Shown: in pieces, positions 14,998-16,764 of the stretch
Position numbering within the stretch: position 1 is the stretch's first letter
Layout of the letters: every line of letters starts with the position of its first letter
Assembly: GCA_040235395.1 (NCBI GenBank)
Contig: JBECKS010000155.1
Span: 1 to 16,764, forward strand
Direction of reading: 5' to 3'
Length of the DNA stretch: 16,764 nucleotides
DNA from: JBECKS01 sp040235395
Lineage (GTDB): Bacteria > Pseudomonadota > Gammaproteobacteria > Pseudomonadales > JBECKS01
Notes under the pieces: generated by a model
Told to the model about the DNA's origin: nothing
Database searches by the model: none
Seen by the model: the letters and a program-made list of their open reading frames with translations, nothing else
Program-made: the position numbers and the translations under genes

Positions 14998-15788
14998 GCA
15001 AACTCAGTCTCTATCACGATACTTATGTAGCAACGGCCGAAAAAGCTAGAGGAAATTTGGTTTTATTGCACGGCTGGGGCATGAATAGTCTGGTATGGGA
15101 TGACCTGATTCCCTTATTAAATACCAATTATGATGTCACCGTGATTGATCTACCTGGCATGGGTAGAAGCCCCATCAGTTCAGGTGATTACGATTTAAAT
15201 TCCATCACCGAGCAGATATTAAGTGTTGCACCTGAGAAAGCTATCTGGATTGGCTGGTCACTGGGTGCATTAATCGTTCAGCATATTAATGAAATAAAAC
15301 CAGAAAGCATTCAACAAGCTTTCCTGATTGCCGGCACACCACAATTTGTAGCCAGCGATGAATGGATTTATGCCATGCCCTTGGATGTGTTTGAAAAATT
15401 TCAGGCACTGCTTGAAGAAGACTGGCAAGGCACACTGATCCGTTTTCTTACTTTGCAATGCAAGGGCAGTGAAAGTATTAAAGACGATACAAAAAAACTT
15501 CGGGAATATCTTTTTCATCATGGCTTACCAGCAACGAAAGCCTTGCGAGAAGGATTAAACATTTTAAAAGACAATCAACTTCAGGATGCATTAAAAAATA
15601 ATGCGAATTCCTTGCATTTTATTCTTGGGGAATACGACACATTGCTTCCCGCAAAGGTGAAAGAGAATCTTTTAAGTTTGAACGAACACATCACGGTTGA
15701 TGTGATTGCGGGTGCTAGTCATGTGCCACATCTTTCACACGCTGAACAGGTGAATACCTGTATTCGACAATATCTGGAGAACAACTAA
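14994..15788 (+). CDS. bioH: Pimeloyl-ACP methyl ester carboxylesterase
   Basis: BioH hydrolyses pimeloyl-ACP methyl ester and so ends the disguised fatty-acid cycle opened by BioC. The 264-residue alpha/beta hydrolase has oxyanion-region LLHGWGMNSLVW (about 24-35), nucleophile S89 in GWSLGA, D215 in GEYDTLLP and H243 in GASHVPHLSH, the positions expected for the Ser-Asp-His triad. The elbow reads GWSLGA rather than the GWSLGG of E. coli, a mild change. The start ATG overlaps the bioF stop by 4 nt, with AGGTAAAAAGAAAGGTGAGGG-type purine-rich SD material upstream. The stop directly abuts bioC. Having bioH within the operon and directly before bioC matches pseudomonads and supports the specific assignment. 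Confidence 0.94.
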   Translation: MSKLSLYHDTYVATAEKARGNLVLLHGWGMNSLVWDDLIPLLNTNYDVTVIDLPGMGRSPISSGDYDLNSITEQILSVAPEKAIWIGWSLGALIVQHINEIKPESIQQAFLIAGTPQFVASDEWIYAMPLDVFEKFQALLEEDWQGTLIRFLTLQCKGSESIKDDTKKLREYLFHHGLPATKALREGLNILKDNQLQDALKNNANSLHFILGEYDTLLPAKVKENLLSLNEHITVDVIAGASHVPHLSHAEQVNTCIRQYLENN

Positions 15789-16586
15789 ATGGTGTTAGTA
15801 CCACGAGAACAGATACGGGCGTCGTTTTCAAAAGCAGCGACAAGTTATGTTGAGCAGGCAAGTCATCAACATGCTATGGCAGCACTGTTGCTGAACATCG
15901 TTAAGGCACAGCTGTTTTCGAATCTGAATGCTGATGACCTTGTGCTTGATCTGGGTAGCGGCACAGGCTTTGTTTCTCATGAAGCGCAACAACAATTGCA
16001 ACTAGAGCAGATTGTTCGTCTGGATCTTTCTGAGAACATGTTAAGAAATGATCCGGCGTTTAAATCTGAAAACGATTTTATTTGTGGTGATTTGCAAGAA
16101 CTCCCTATTAAGTCATCCAGTATTGATTTGTGTTTAAGTTCTTATGCCTTTCAGTGGGCAAGCAGCCCAGAGATACTATTAAAGGAATTGTTCAGGGTAT
16201 TAAAACCCGGTGCCAGTGTGTTCTTTGCTTTACCGGGCGAGAATACTTTTGAAGAACTAAAGGCAGCATGGGCTGAGGTTGATGATCATCGACACGTGCA
16301 TGATTTCTGGCATCAACAGGCAATTCTTGATGTAGCCCACGAAACAGGTTTTGAATGCCTGCATTTTTCACAGCAAATGAATGTACTGGGTTTTGATAAA
16401 GTGAAAAGCGCCATGAATCACATCAAGAAAATTGGTGCCCACAACCTTGATGAACAACGTCAGAAAAATCTGCTCGGCAAGGAACACTACTTTGCCTACA
16501 GTCAGGCCTTTAAACGTTATTCAAAAATAAGCAGTGCTTATTCCCTCAGTTACCAAAGTTATTTTTTTGGATTTAAAAAACCCTAA
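15789..16586 (+). CDS. bioC: Malonyl-ACP O-methyltransferase
   Basis: BioC methylates the free carboxyl of malonyl-ACP (or -CoA) with SAM, disguising it as a fatty-acid primer for pimelate synthesis. The 265-residue protein is a class I SAM methyltransferase: an N-terminal segment REQIRASFSKAATSYVEQA typical of BioC, motif I LDLGSGTG (53-60), the acidic residue after strand 2 (RLDLSENML, about 77-85), LPIKSSSIDLCLSSYAFQW (about 105-123) and LKELFRVLKPGASVFFALPG (about 131-150). It begins immediately after the bioH stop (no gap), with GGAG in the last bioH codons as SD. It is followed after 6 nt by bioD. Methyltransferase identity is clear from sequence; the specific BioC role comes from family motifs plus operon position. 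Confidence 0.95.
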   Translation: MVLVPREQIRASFSKAATSYVEQASHQHAMAALLLNIVKAQLFSNLNADDLVLDLGSGTGFVSHEAQQQLQLEQIVRLDLSENMLRNDPAFKSENDFICGDLQELPIKSSSIDLCLSSYAFQWASSPEILLKELFRVLKPGASVFFALPGENTFEELKAAWAEVDDHRHVHDFWHQQAILDVAHETGFECLHFSQQMNVLGFDKVKSAMNHIKKIGAHNLDEQRQKNLLGKEHYFAYSQAFKRYSKISSAYSLSYQSYFFGFKKP

Positions 16587-16592
16587 GCAGCC

Positions 16593-16764
16593 ATGGGCCT
16601 CAGCTATTTCATTACAGGTACCAACACCGAAGTAGGCAAGACTTTTGTTTCCTGTGCACTGCTTGATGCCTTTAACAAACTCGGCAAACATACCACCGCC
16701 ATGAAACCCATTGCCTCAGGTTGTGAGTGGAAAGATGGCAAGTTACAAAATACTGATGCACTCA
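16593..16764 (+). CDS. bioD: Dethiobiotin synthetase (3'-truncated by window end)
   Basis: BioD closes the ureido ring by ATP-dependent carboxylation of 7,8-diaminononanoate to dethiobiotin, the substrate of BioB. Only the first 57 codons are inside the window. They encode MGLSYFITGTNTEVGKTFVS, with the P-loop GTNTEVGKT (E. coli has GTDTEVGKT), then the KPIASG segment in which the lysine contacts substrate (MKPIASG, about 38-44), and NTDAL near the edge. The start ATG 16593 lies 6 nt after the bioC stop with only a weak SD (AAGCAG). The frame stays open to the last base, so the gene continues beyond the window. bioA, needed for the preceding step, is not in this window. Confidence 0.95.
   Translation, partial: MGLSYFITGTNTEVGKTFVSCALLDAFNKLGKHTTAMKPIASGCEWKDGKLQNTDAL

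Noticed and set aside
1..16764. CRISPR arrays, insertion sequences, phage or toxin-antitoxin genes, rRNA or tRNA
   Set aside because: No arrays of repeats, transposase-like frames or RNA gene signatures were seen on either strand; nearly all sequence is accounted for by known core genes.

Overview
The window is a conserved chromosomal segment of a gammaproteobacterium. The order pilO-pilP-pilQ-aroK-aroB-damX-like, followed by hemE, and a divergent comF next to bioB-bioF-bioH-bioC-bioD, are arrangements typical of Pseudomonas and related marine or soil lineages. Most proteins have recognisable Escherichia coli or Pseudomonas counterparts. Codon use is mostly AT-leaning, with two GC-richer exceptions (the alcohol dehydrogenase and the first part of bioB). 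I cannot assign a genus from the sequence alone.

Layout. (1) 1-2949, plus strand: the end of a type IV pilus assembly operon (partial pilO, pilP, pilQ), which builds the inner-membrane alignment complex and the outer-membrane secretin. (2) 2964-5983, plus: aroK and aroB (shikimate pathway) and a DamX-like SPOR-domain division protein; a good sigma70-type promoter lies just upstream of aroB. (3) 6001-8402, plus: hemE (haem synthesis, TTG start) and a dicarboxylate/amino-acid symporter. (4) 8389-10075: a small ABM-fold protein on the minus strand and, divergent from it, a zinc alcohol dehydrogenase whose codon use differs from its neighbours. Both of these genes overlap their convergent neighbours tail to tail. 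(5) 10072-12662, minus: an apparent operon comF, srkA, a 58-residue DUF1289 protein and acpH (ACP phosphodiesterase). (6) 12735-16764, plus: the biotin operon bioB, bioF, bioH, bioC and a truncated bioD.

The most interesting non-coding signal is a strong candidate BirA (biotin repressor) operator at 12614-12646. It is embedded in the first codons of the divergent comF gene, and its right half contains the -35 box of a plausible bioB promoter. Other points are a degenerate ATPase-like N-terminus in the DamX-like protein, the tightly coupled small DUF1289 gene, repeated TTTATAC motifs before the alcohol dehydrogenase, and a codon-usage shift within bioB.

I see no mobile element, CRISPR array, rRNA or tRNA, and no convincing intrinsic terminator. 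The longest stretch without a gene is the 217-bp divergent intergenic region at 8764-8980. I found no clearly undescribed multi-gene system: the window is largely housekeeping, and its novelty is at the level of regulation and gene arrangement.
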